Shown here: piece after piece, positions 49,901 to 60,868 of the stretch | How the letters are laid out: each line of letters opens with the position of its first letter | How positions within the stretch are numbered: the stretch's first letter is position 1 | NCBI RefSeq assembly: GCF_918797505.1 | Contig: NC_092795.1 | Coordinates: forward strand, 25,841,131-25,905,130 | DNA from: Bemisia tabaci | Lineage: Eukaryota; Arthropoda; Insecta; Hemiptera; Aleyrodidae | Length of the DNA stretch: 64,000 nucleotides | Direction of reading: 5' to 3' | The notes under the pieces: generated by a model | Seen by the model: only the letters and a program-made list of their open reading frames with translations | Told to the model about the DNA's origin: nothing | The model's database searches: none | Translations under genes and position numbers: made by a program

Positions 49901-51189
49901 GGGTCGCATCAAATGGCGAAGTCATGTCGACAAGCAGGAGCTACCCCCTTTAATATGTGACGTCATAATTGTCATCAAACAAGAGAGGAGGTTGCTTGTG
50001 GGGCGGTTATGACTCATTTCCACACAGTCAGAGGACAGTGGTACAAATGGTGAGTTTTGTACCCTCTTGTCAGTTTCTAAATAGATTTTTAAAGAAAGGA
50101 GACACCCGTTACAGATCACTATGTTTATCACTATATTTGTGAAAGTTATAGTATTGAAGGGAACTTAGTGCGCAGATGCAAATTTTTTAAAAGGGCAATT
50201 TTGTCAAGTTGGGTATGCAACGAAATAAAATTTGGCTGTGAAAGTTCCCATCGGGAATCCCTTTCTGGTACAAAACCCGAAGATTTTGTGGCCTGAACAC
50301 TCCATGTAGAAACTTTAAAATGCCTTCCGTCGAGGTACCTTTCGTACCTCGCATGTTTTAGAGTAAACATGGAACTGTCACAACTTCGCACCGGAGAGTG
50401 TATGGAATCGAAAATTTCACACATCTCTCTTAACAGAGGTGCCAATGAATAGATTCAGAGATTTTGGCGCAAGGTTCCTTCTCCTAGGGATGGTCATTTC
50501 AGAAATTCACTTTTTTGTCCGCGAGAAATAAGCTCATTACAGAAATGGAGACATGTTTGTGTACAAAGATATTCAGGCATTCTACAGAATTATTTTACTC
50601 CTTCCATCACGCACTAGTGGGAGTGTGGAAGAAATCATTTAAAAATACTTACAATACTTTTCGGCTTTTCTCAAAAGCATTGTTGCGGGGAAAATACATT
50701 GCTTATCAAAAGTGCCGCAACATTTCGACGACGTAAGTCCGCAATCACATATCTCGTTGGCGGTGTCTGAAAATCTCCGCCTCTGTGTTATTTTTTTAAA
50801 GGAGAACAAATTGACATCATTCCTTGAAGTTTATGCAGAGTTTTCTTCGCACAGAAAAGAAAATTCACGGCTGTTTTAAAGACTTGCCGTCGAGTAGTTT
50901 TCCATTTAAAGAATGAAGTATGACAGGAAGTCTGCGACGTCGCAAACCGAGTTATGTGACTGCCGACTTACACCGTCGATTTGCATCCTGCTACCCTTGC
51001 GGCAACGTTGCAACAACCTTACTCTAATAAGGAGTAAATAAGTATGTACAACCCTCCTTCTGTGCAACGTCGACATTACAGGGTTTTGATGAAAACGGAC
51101 GACCCAAGGATGACGAAATAATATTCACTTTAAAATTTCAAAAAGTGAATGCATGAATAAGAATGAGCGGAAAATTCACAGAAGAAACA
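46974..51189. other. No gene recognised
   Basis: 4.2 kb with short open frames on both strands (49650-49925 and 50146-50445 minus are the most protein-like) but no domain or splice support. G-run at about 48794-48809. Confidence 0.45.
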
Positions 51190-51545
51190 GCTCCCTGTTA
51201 AAAATGTCCCATGTGTCCGCATGAAAATTTCATAGGGGCCCATGAGAATTTCATGGGGGCCCATGTGAATTTCATGGGGACCCATGGGGGCTCATGGGTC
51301 CCCATGGGCAGGACCTGGGTGCCCATGGGCAGGACCGGGGTGCCCATGGGGAGGATCGGGGTGCCCATGGGGAGGACCGGGGTGCCCATGAGGAGGACCG
51401 GGGTGCCCATGAGGAGGACCGGGGTGCCCATGGGGATGGACCGTGGTGCCCGTGGGGAGGACTGTGGTTCCCGTGGAGAGAACTTGGGCGTCCGTGAGCA
51501 AGACCGGGTTGCCCGCGGGAAAGTGTCGGTGCCCAGGAAAGGTCA
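51190..51545 (+). repeat. 21-bp G-rich minisatellite with a unique end
   Basis: About ten units of GGTGCCCATGGGGAGGACCG type (51290-51500) follow a segment beginning CTCCCTGTTAAAAATGTCCC. That end recurs in reverse at 56308-56332. Confidence 0.85.
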
Positions 51546-52285
51546 AAGCTTAACAGTTAATTCTGCATCACTTGGTACAAAGAACACCCGAGAAAACTTT
51601 AAAAATTATACTACCCTTTGAGAGCCACTTATTTTAATAAGGTATAGCGATCACAATAAAATTAAGTTGAGAGCTTGAGAAAAACGAAGTTAAAGTTTGC
51701 CAGTCGGTGCTGTTGAGGTTAATAGAAAAAATCATTTTACTTGCGAAAAATGTATAATTATTTATTGAAATGACCTTCATCCCAAGTAGCACAGTGCAAC
51801 GAAAATATTGAAATTAAATTGCAATTCCATTTTAATAAAATGGTAATTTCTTTACCATCAAATTGCAATTTTTACACAATTTAGTCGATTTATGCCGATT
51901 TTAACAATCAATAAAATGAGCTCTAATGTGTCCGAAAGATAGGCAATACGCAATGCAAAATAGAAAATTGCAATTACTTATTTTAATTTTATTGCAATGT
52001 GTTTCAATAAATTGGGCCCCTTCAAATATGAGCTAGGCAACATACACAACTCTCAGTGGAATTGCAATAATTTTACTACCTATGTAATTCCCAAGTAAAA
52101 ACGTTCCTTGGCTTTTGTCAAGGAAATGGGCTGATTTCCTTCACTTTTCCAAGCTCTTGGTCCATGGTGATACACAGAACCCTTTCTTTCTCATTATCTT
52201 ATTTCCTCCGTAAAAGCTGCCAGTGGTCTAGTGCTGAAAAATAGTGATTTGATTTGTTTACAAATTGTTATCACGTCACGAGTTC
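51546..52285. other. No gene recognised
   Basis: AT-rich; AAATTGCAATT-type motifs recur at 51810-52080. Confidence 0.45.
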
Positions 52286-52286
52286 T

Positions 52287-52513
52287 GATGGAAGATAGCA
52301 AGGCGGATAAAGAATGGTGGTCGCATTTCGTACCCTCTGGACGTCACACGATATCGGGTACATCGGATACATGGGCTGGCCGAGGCCGGGGGGGCCGACT
52401 CACAATCAACCTCGGATTGCACGGCAAAACCCGTACCCTCCTGACGTCACAACGCTTCAAGATGGCAGCCAAAATCGAAATGCGACCCATTCTTTATCCG
52501 CCATCTACCTTGA
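52287..52513. mobile_element. MITE with inverted ends, about 227 bp
   Basis: GGCGGATAAAGAATGG...CGCATTTCG at the left is inverted at 52474-52502. It lies just left of the hAT-like insertion. Confidence 0.7.
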
Positions 52514-52538
52514 TCCGCCTTGGGAAGATAGAGCCGTT

Positions 52539-53401
52539 CAGGGCTGCCAGAACGTGTACTTTCGGTACACACGTGTACTATCGATTTTCGTTTTGGATTA
52601 TTTTGTACTTTTCAGAATTCGGATTAATTGTGTACTTTCGCCGAATTTTGTGTACTCTGTGTACAATTTTTTTCAAAATTAGGAAATAATCTCGAGTTTT
52701 CAATTTTTTTCTCTCAAAGTTATAGATTTTTGTTCCTTGCCGTTTAGTTGGCTGCAAGCTTTCACTTTCCCTCTAATTTTGTCTCAACCAGGGCTGCCAG
52801 AACGTGTACTTTCGGTACACACGTGTACTATCGATTTTCGTTTTGGATTATTTTGTACTTTTCAGAATTCGGATTAATTGTGTACTTTCGCCGAATTTTG
52901 TGTACTCTGTGTACAATTTTTTTCAAAATTAGGAAATAATCTCGAGTTTTCAATTTTTTTCTCCTCAACCTGCATTTAATATTTGTACGTGTTGTTTGAT
53001 AATCAAATTTCGAGTGCAGAAAATTAATTAGTCTCTCTGTAAAATTCTGGAAATTCCTTTCTAACACAACAGTCGAATCCTAAGTAGTGGATTTCTTAAA
53101 GAATTTTTAAAATTTCCCGCCGAATTAGTGGCGCAAATAATTTATTAGGCTAAAATTCCCGCAGAAATCCCTCTCTGTTATTCAATGGTTGATTCTACCT
53201 AATTCTACTCAATCGTGGGATCAAATTGTAGACTTCCAAGTACTTTTGGCGTGCTTTTGTGTATATTTGAAAAAAATGTGTACTATTTGTGTACTTTCTT
53301 TCTCGCGGATTATTTTGTACTTTCCCCCAAAATTTCGGATTATTTTGTACTTTGGACTCAAATTCTGTGCACTTTCTCAAGTCCCGTTTCTGGCAGCCCT
53401 G
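52539..53401 (+). mobile_element. Non-autonomous hAT-like element (CAGGGCTGCCAG), 863 bp
   Basis: Starts CAGGGCTGCCAGAACGTGTA and ends TTTCTGGCAGCCCTG. A perfect 8-bp duplication GAGCCGTT is at 52531-52538 and 53402-53409. The first 175 bp (52539-52713) are repeated exactly at 52789-52963. Interior is rich in GTGTACTTT motifs. No transposase. Confidence 0.93.
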
Positions 53402-53409
53402 GAGCCGTT

Positions 53410-55286
53410 ACGACGTTAGCGGAGAAAGATTTGCGTGCCGATCATTCCAGTCTCTCTCTCTCATCATATGCAGTCTTAAAAATTAATGTAAGTACTTAAA
53501 GTTTGTTAGTATATCGTTCAGATAATGTAGATCAACAGACCTTTCCCAAAATTAATGATCTAAATGAACTGAGATTTTCCTCCCTCCAGCCTCACTCACT
53601 CTGTCACATTGTACCTAGTTTTACCTCATCATTATGAAAAGAGAAATTGTTCTGGAAAACATGGAGAGGGTAGGAACCATTAATGACTCACTGGAAACCA
53701 TGAAATACTTTCGTCTCACAAGTTGTCAGTCCCCGTTCCTCTCATGAGACAACAGTGCCCAAGTTCAGACGTTCGTCCCGATCTGACCTATCTCCCACTC
53801 ACAAGCCGAGCTCATGCCACATCTCTAAATGTCGAGAATGACTTGATCTTCTCTGACCACCTGCCTTAGTGTGCAACTTAACTCAGCCACTGCTGTTGTG
53901 AAAAACACTCTGCCATTTTGGACGAACAAGAGCTACGATTCTCTGTTGCGGAGTGTAGCACCTATGAAAAAATTAGGTTACAGGCGATGCAAAAAATTAG
54001 TGGCCTTGAAACTCAGTGTTGAATTTGGATGTATTACTTGCTACTAAAACATATTATCGCTTATTCATTCTTTGGTTGCACCTCAATTTTCACATGAGCC
54101 CTATACGAGCCAAGTTATGTGGACATTATAGCTCATGCAGCTAGTACAATACAAAATTACGCCTATCTGTCATGGGAGTGATATTATGTCCCCTATTTCC
54201 ATTATTTTTGTACCTAAACTGCCTTGATGTCTTCTCATAAGGTTACTCAAACACATGACCTCTTCCAATCCTCTCAGTGAACATGAAACGGTACCTCTTG
54301 AATCTTGAATATCTCACTCGTTTGACATAGCACTATAAGCGTATAGGACCTACAACTAAAATAATCTGTTCCGTGACATTAACAACTGACCCATTGTACT
54401 TTTCCTACAATTGTGGCTTTGCATGTTAGAATTTCCAGTGGAGATTTAATAGAAATGTTGTGCCTGTGAGCGGTGCTTCCGGCTCTTCGTTCCTTGATTA
54501 TTTACGAGCACCTAGGCAATATAGATTGCTGTAGAACTTAAGCATGACCAAATTTCACCTTGGAGGAGCATTTTTTCATTGAACTGTTTGTAGGGACCAA
54601 GATATGAATGAATCCAAGCCTTCAGAGCGAATCAGTATATAGTCTCTCAGGTTCCATTCTTACTTACTCTATGCTGGGTCATTATTTCACAAACAAACTG
54701 GAGTGCAGAATAGTATATTTGTTTTTTTCAAAAGTGCAATAAATGAGAAAAATCACGTAACTTTGCACTAACCTACATTTTGGGAACTGAATGATTAAGA
54801 AATTCAATCTTTGTGTTGGATCCGAGGGGAAAAAAGAAGATAATCCAAACCTGATTTCAGATGCCTACTTTTCCTCAGTTTAAAATTTGCTGAGAATATT
54901 TGAAAATAAATTGTTGGCAACTCGGTTTTGGTATGTGTTCCTCTGAACCTGTTTTTTACATTAGGCAGAGCAAAAAGTAAAATCCTCAGTTTCAAGAGAG
55001 TTCTTTTAAAATTTAATTTTAAGATTAAATCTCAGGTAGGTATCATAATAATTGAGAAGTTACACCGATTTATAGTTTTTGAGAAAATTGCAATTTTATG
55101 AACATTTTAAAATTTCATTCTAAATTGATCAGCCTAAGATCTAGGTCTTTTTTTTTTTCAATGGGTCAAATTTGCATATCAAGTATAAATAGAGTCGTAT
55201 AGCTGAACGGTAACAACCTCATCCAACTAACACCAAATGACCATTCAAATGCCTTGTATAATGCTGTTTATTTGTTTGTTTTTCAG
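53410..55286. other. No gene recognised
   Basis: A strong donor-like AAT|GTAAGT at about 53486 is the only exon-like sign. Confidence 0.45.
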
Positions 55287-55739
55287 GGTTTTGAAGGGCT
55301 TTCTGCACTCCAGCTTGCGCCTTCTTTCTGGATATCTTGCATTCTGGATTAAGAAAGCGGCTACTGTTCTATGACATGGCTGTCAGTTTCTCATCTGAGC
55401 AGTCATCCAATAGGAAATTAGCAGCAACTAAAAATCATCTGGTTTTGAGAAATTCACCACGAATCGCCTCAAAACAACATCATCAAAAGAAGTTAATTGC
55501 AGTGTGTTCAGAGAAAATAAACGTAGTACCCATAGTTTTCCTAAAATTTTATGTGTGACCGAAAATTTCTTAAGAAATTTGAAGTGGTGTGAAGTTCGAT
55601 TAGTTACCTTTAATATTCATTGCTCTAATCTAAAGGAGAAAATAAATGAAAGTGAAAGTGCTGTGTTCAAAGTATCATGAATAGCATCTTTGGTGTTTTT
55701 CTTCAGGTTTTATTTTTGATGAAGGATCAGTTGAATTTG
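55287..55739 (+). other. Splice-site-like signals, possible non-coding exons
   Basis: A strong acceptor (TTTGTTTGTTTTTCAG) ends at 55286. All frames close within 90 bp, and AATAAA occurs near 55640, so it could be a terminal exon. A 33-nt segment 55707-55739 lies between TTTTTCTTCAG and TTTG|GTGAGT. Neither joins in frame to the open segments at 56575. Confidence 0.25.
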
Positions 55740-55855
55740 GTGAGTCATGCCCATTATATTTTCCTTTTGCATGCAAATTCACAGAAGATCGTACTTTTTT
55801 AATAAATTTCATAGACATTTCAATAATTCCTTTCATTTTAAACTTATAAAAAAAT

Positions 55856-55980
55856 TTGACGTATTTCTGCCAAAAGGAACTATGTGCATTAAGACATAAG
55901 CCCTGAGACTCATAAGACTTTATGCATAACAGAGCTCACGTCATAATGCACTTAGTTTTGTTTGGCAGAAGTACGTCCAA
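55856..55980. mobile_element. MITE related to 18917-19133, 125 bp
   Basis: Left TTGACGTATTTCTGCCAAAA and right TTTGGCAGAAGTACGTCCAA are inverted copies of the same terminus. Confidence 0.75.
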
Positions 55981-56088
55981 ATGTCCATAGGGGCACATCG
56001 TAAATTGGCCTCAGTGGGAATCGCACCTCTCATGATTCCCCATCAGATTTGTTCTCTCTACGGGGAACCGTGGTTTTTCACAGGCCTG

Positions 56089-56332
56089 AATATCATGTGC
56101 CCCCATGGGACGTCATTCCCATGTGCTCCCATGGGGAGACCTCGTTCCCTTGGGCCCCCATGGGGAGGCCCCGTTCCCATGGGCCCCCATGGGGAGACCC
56201 CATTCCCATGGGCCCCCATGGGGAGACTCCATTCCCATGTGCACCCCGGAGTAATTCGCGTCCCAAAATACCATGTGCCCCCGTGGGAATTTTTCTGGAT
56301 ATTGCACATGGGACATTTTTAACAGGGAGAGG
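56089..56332 (-). repeat. Related C-rich minisatellite in opposite orientation
   Basis: Units of about 30 bp (CCCATGGGGAGACCCCATTC type) are followed by GGGACATTTTTAACAGGGAG, the inverse of the unique end at 51190. Confidence 0.85.
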
Positions 56333-56574
56333 CTCAGATTCTTTGAATTTTGCTACAAGAATGAAACCATTCTTGTTTACCTGACAGAGGTGGTGTGCAG
56401 CGCAGCGACCTGCCATTCAAATGCAGTGTTGTCATTCGTATCTTCCCTTAACTTTTAATGGTAGGGTCTGCATTATCAAGTAAAGGAAGTAAATTACTTT
56501 TGAAGTTACAGACTTAATAATTGGGGTTCTAACCTTAACTTATCGTCCTTTTCATTTTTTGGTGTACTTTGCAG

Positions 56575-57049
56575 TGTAGCTTACCCACCTGGCAAATGGT
56601 TGCTAAAACGGTTGAAGAAACTCAAAGTAAACGTTACCGCAACGTATCAGCAATCTTATCAATCAATTTTATTATTCAACTTCGATTTTTTAAGTATGGC
56701 TATTCAAACTGCACCAATCCATGTGCGCCTACTTTCACGGAAAAATTGGCACAGACCAATGGTAAGCAAACGTGTGTAAGTAAGTAAATAAGGGCGTTCA
56801 TAGATAACAATGATACCGCAACAAGTTGTACAGACGTGCAAACATTATATCATCCATTCATCTCATAATAAGCGTCATTATTTTGAGACCGGTGCTTTCA
56901 CGCAACGCAAGCACGTGCTTACTGACTCGCTATTTCTCTACTCCCCAAATCCACTTTTACTCTATGACTCACCAACGAAAGAAAGTAATGGCAAACGACC
57001 TAGCGATGTGGCATTTCGGGATATGAGAAGTGGAAATTTAACCTGGTGA
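56575..57049 (+). CDS. Possible two-exon coding segment, unidentified protein
   Basis: The first exon-like block (56575-56761) follows TACTTTGCAG and ends in ATG|GTAAGC. In one frame it gives 62 codons (VAYPPGKWLLKRLKKLK...). A 72-bp intron-like gap (56762-56833) ending GTACAG leads to a second block in the same phase (TCKHYIIHSSHNKRHYFETG...) that stops at 57047-57049. The gap contains in-frame stops and is a normal size for a short insect intron. Against it, a second frame is also open in each block, no upstream exon or start is found, and I recognise no family. The stop also overlaps a GTGAGC donor-like site, so the reading could continue by splicing. Confidence 0.35.
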
Positions 57050-57310
57050 GCTGCATTTGGTGTTAAAATTGCGCAACTATTTCTAATGCTTAACGGGACT
57101 CTGATCCGCGTCTTGGAAGTGAGATCAAAATTCAGAGAAAATCTCCGAATATATAGTCCCTAGACTGGAAGCATTCAATTGTCTTATCAGTGAGGGAAAA
57201 TATGCACATGAAAACCTCATTATCTAACCACAACATCACCACCCCTAGTGGCGCTCACCAATTTGAATGCCCACTCATCAAGTACCACAGGCATAATTTG
57301 TCGGGCTTAC

Positions 57311-57824
57311 CTTTGAGCAAGAATCCAACATGCATTTTAAATGACGCTGGTGTCCGTTGTCCGTTTCTCCAAACAAAGTAAAACGGGTAGGTTCCGGGTA
57401 TGAAAGCACTAAGAATCAAAGGCACAGCACAATCCGCCGATACCATCGAAAGCGGCACTGCAAAAACGATTCACAAATTCAAACACTCGCATAGGTTCAA
57501 ACCACCAACACCCGAGCATGAGCGAGAAACCGCACCACCCGAGCTAAAAATAGTCGACGTAGGGAACAGAACGAGGAACTCCGGGAGGCGAGGATGGAAA
57601 CTGGACAATAGGCCGAGAGGTCACCGGATTTACCTGATGAGTTTACCTTTGCTCATTCGCACGTGCAGGGTGCAGTCGAGTGGGGGTTGAGGGTGGCTCA
57701 GGTGGGGGTGAAATTCGGACAGGGCCGAAGTCAAGAGCGCATCGCCAGGCGTGAGAAATCCTAGATCCGTCACCTTTCCAACACCTTTCTCCGCTTCTCC
57801 TCTCGGCTCCGCCAGGGCGGTCAT
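57311..57824 (-). CDS. Two-exon start of an unidentified gene
   Basis: Exon 1 (57824-57647) opens with ATG and codes 59 residues (MTALAEPRGEAEKGVGK...LDCTLHVRMSK) to AAAG|GTAAAC, phase 1. The intron is 189 bp and ends in CGTTTTTGCAG. Exon 2 (57457-57311) is open in only one frame, the one exon 1 requires, and adds 49 residues (VPLSMVSADCAVPLILSA...FKMHVGFLLK) to AAAG|GTAAGC, again phase 1. The agreement of start, sites and phase across the intron is good evidence of a gene. If the second donor is not used, the frame runs on to a stop at 57255. The region upstream is GC- and TC-rich and could be a promoter. I do not recognise the family. Confidence 0.5.
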
Positions 57825-58060
57825 CGCTTCGTCTCTCTCTCTCGTCCGCGACCAACCACCGTCCGCTGCTACAGCGTTCTCTCCCTCTCTCTCTGCTTCG
57901 GCCTTCCCCTGATTTATTGATAGGTCTTCAAAAAATTCTCCAATCGCCCCGACTTTGCTCGCCAGAGATTCGGTGGTTTTAACCCGACATATCGGACCTC
58001 ACCCACTAGTTGCCAGTTGCCAGTTGCTACGACGGGCGGAATGAGGCGTGATTATCCTAG
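57825..58060 (-). promoter_or_regulatory. GC/TC-rich sequence upstream of the 57824 start codon
   Basis: A TC microsatellite-like stretch and CpG-rich sequence directly upstream of the start; plausible 5'UTR or promoter by position only. Confidence 0.3.
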
Positions 58061-58545
58061 CGGAGTGTTATAAGGTAGAACGCCGCACGAACATTCGAGA
58101 GTTGCCAAATTTCCCTTGATAAGACATGTATTTTTGACAATATTCATGCATAATTTCCCTTGAAATTTGCAGGTATTCTAGATTAAATTGCATGCAAAAT
58201 TGTCTGAAAATTTTGGAAAATGATGATACACCGGAAAAAAAATACATTGGATCTAGAGTCCAGACTTTTAGAAACATCGACAAAAAGAAATATTCTAGAT
58301 TCAATCAGATTTAAGCTTAAATCAAGAACCAAGCCTCTTAATTTGAGCGTATTTCCTTTTGATTTAAGTTTAAATCTGATTGAATCAAGAGTCCTTTTTC
58401 TTGTCAATGTTTTCAAGAGTCTGGACTCTAGATACAATGTGTTTTTTTTTTCAGTGTAGCAATTTTCCCAGTGAATTCGGTTTTTATCGGAGGAGACTTG
58501 GCAACGCCCTATGGCTCATACGGCATTCTTCCTTAGCACGGCAGT
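58061..58545. mobile_element. ACTGCCGTGC-family MITE with nested insertion
   Basis: The left arm begins near 58061 (degenerate) and the right arm ends TTAGCACGGCAGT at about 58545. A 228-bp TA-flanked foldback element (58229-58456) is inserted inside. Confidence 0.75.
58229..58456. mobile_element. TA-flanked foldback MITE nested in 58061-58545
   Basis: Ends CACCGGAAAAAAAA and TTTTTTTCAGTG with TA on both sides. Arms carry TCTAGAGTCCAGAC and its inverse. Confidence 0.9.
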
Positions 58546-58558
58546 GCATAAGAGGTAT

Positions 58559-58787
58559 ACTGCCGTGGTAAAGAATAACGACGTATGAATATTCGAGAGT
58601 TGCCTAATTCCCCCAGTATTCCTTTATTATTTAGGAAAGTTATGCATATTTTTCCTTTAAACTTTCAGATATTTTAGATTAAATTGCGTAAAAAATTGGG
58701 TGAAAATTTGCGAAACAAATAATTGCAATTTTCTCAGTAAATTCGGTTTTTACTGGAGGAAATTTGGCAACGTCTTAGCACGGCAGT
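58559..58787. mobile_element. ACTGCCGTGC-family MITE, 229 bp
   Basis: Starts ACTGCCGTGG and ends CACGGCAGT, with the family interior. It lies 13 bp from the previous copy, so two copies sit in tandem. Confidence 0.75.
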
Positions 58788-60868
58788 ATAATAAGTCCGT
58801 TTGCGCTGGTTAAAAAATTGTATTTTGATGGCTAAAACTTTGAGGAGGAACGAAAACTAATGAGATCAGTCCCTAAGAGAAGTTCAGATCCAGAGAAAAC
58901 GATTTATAGTAATTTTTGTTTTTGAATTAGCTCGTTTATTCAACTGATACTTCCTTCACAAGAGACGTTGAATAAGACGTGACGTTGCATCGAGTTTTTT
59001 TAAAACGCACTAAGTTTGAACCAGATATCATAGGTTTAAATTTATATCCTCCATAAGATTTAATGTTAAAGACCAAATTAAACGATTACTAAACGCCATG
59101 CACATGCCACGCTTTATTGCGATCGCCAAGATACCAGCTGCTCGATACGTGTATCGAGTCCCGATGCTTGCTGGGTTCGTTTTTTTGGCGGGAACGTATG
59201 AATTTTTGCATCTGATAGATAATTTTTGAGAGCATTTACATGGTTGGTAATTGTTTTTTAATCAATGCCGTCATTGGAGGAACCCATCATGTTTTTTCCT
59301 GTGTCGATAAAGGTCTTTAATTTTTACGCATCTATTAGTTAGCTTCGAGCAAATCACCATTTGAAAAGAACCGTCTGTTTACATCTGCAATTCATGAAAC
59401 CCTGTATGTTTTATATTTGAGATTCTGATTGGTTATAAAGCCAATGTGACGACTGCGCACAACTTTCGTATCGTATGAATCTGCATATGCTCCGTCATCG
59501 GTTCGCAACCCATGTTTCGCCATGAGGAAAATTTAGGTTAGGAGGAAGATTTTTGGCTTCAATGGCATTTTCATTGGATTTTTACGGCGATTGCAGATAA
59601 TAATAGTTTTATTTCAGTTTATTCTCCAGGCGCGCTCTTCCAACACTCGTTATTGGATTTCCCTGCTTATTTTTACATTTAAAACACTTTTCCCGGCTTT
59701 GACTCTTTAGCAGGAGAAAATGTATGACTTGATTAATTTAAAAACTATTCGTAACTCGTTGGTTTCCAAAATTCGACTCGGTGCGTTTTTGCTAAACTCT
59801 GTCTAATCACGTGATAATAAGCTAAAGCATGGTCTTTTCATCTTCAAAGCCCTGGAATCAGCTTGACTGAACTAGAGAAAATAACATTTGCGTGTTTTCG
59901 AGAAAAATATCTTAAAAGTTTAAACAATGAAATTAAACCTTGCTATCGTTGAAAAATGTATAATCTATTGGAGGTTTTATTCCTGACGGCATCATTGATT
60001 TTCTTGTTTTGTGGAAAATATTACATGAAAAAAATTCTGTTGAAAACCACCTAAATTTCAATGTTTTTCTTCAAAAACATTTCATTCTCCTTCTCCATGC
60101 ATCGGAGGCGTCCTTTAAATAAGGAAATAATAAAATTAGTATTTCACACATAATTTATTTCCACAATTTGCAGCTCGATTCGATGTATAAACAAGAGGGA
60201 AACAAGTCCAAATCGTCGCTATGCAGGGGGAGGGGTGTTTTGCCATTGCTACGGGGAAAGAGACATACATTCTTCATAAGTCACCTTCAACATCTCGAGT
60301 ATGCAATCCCGCACTGCGGCCATGCACGAATAGTTATCTCTCGACTCCAAGGCGCTAGCACAAAAATGATTACTCCACAGCTAGTCATTAGATTTTGATC
60401 AACAACGTTCGTGCACCTTAATGTCAACTGAGTGATGATATGGCGGGTGCATGGGAGAATCTAATTTCCAATTTAGTGGCAGTAATGGAAGGCTACACGC
60501 TAATGGCTGATATAATACTAGAACGGCCCTCATCCGGCTGAGTAAAAAAATGAAGATTTAAGCCCATAGTATCGTAAAGAAAGGCTTAGATAAAAAAAAA
60601 AAAAAAAACACGAAAATGTGGCCTGAACTGTAAGGAACAGGATAGTAGAATAGTGCTGGGTCCACACTATTCTGCGAGGAAATCATAAGGCCAAAAGTAA
60701 AAGAATGGAATGACGTTAAGTAAGTAAAAAATATAATAAAGTAACAAAAAATAAAATAAAGTATAGAATTAAAAAAGATAAAATGAAGTAAAGTAATAAA
60801 ATAAAAAAGTAAACAAACAAAAGTGAACAATACTTCCAAATCTAGTACTTATACGGTACCAAATCGTT
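58788..60868. other. No gene recognised; A-rich low-complexity tract at 60710-60830
   Basis: Non-coding. The A-rich tract (TAAAATAAAG-type) lies just beyond the stop of the AAA-ATPase-like gene. No AATAAA signal is evident on the minus strand close to that stop. Confidence 0.5.

Noticed and set aside
49650..50445. Two protein-like minus-strand frames (49650-49925, 50146-50445)
   Set aside because: Composition is plausible but I find no family, splice sites or start support.
51198..51621. Repetitive open frames (GAHGEDR-type peptides)
   Set aside because: Minisatellite translation in all frames and on both strands.
56049..56416. Repetitive open frames on both strands
   Set aside because: Minisatellite translation.
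60558..60839. Hydrophobic minus-strand frame of 93 codons
   Set aside because: Translation of the A-rich low-complexity tract.
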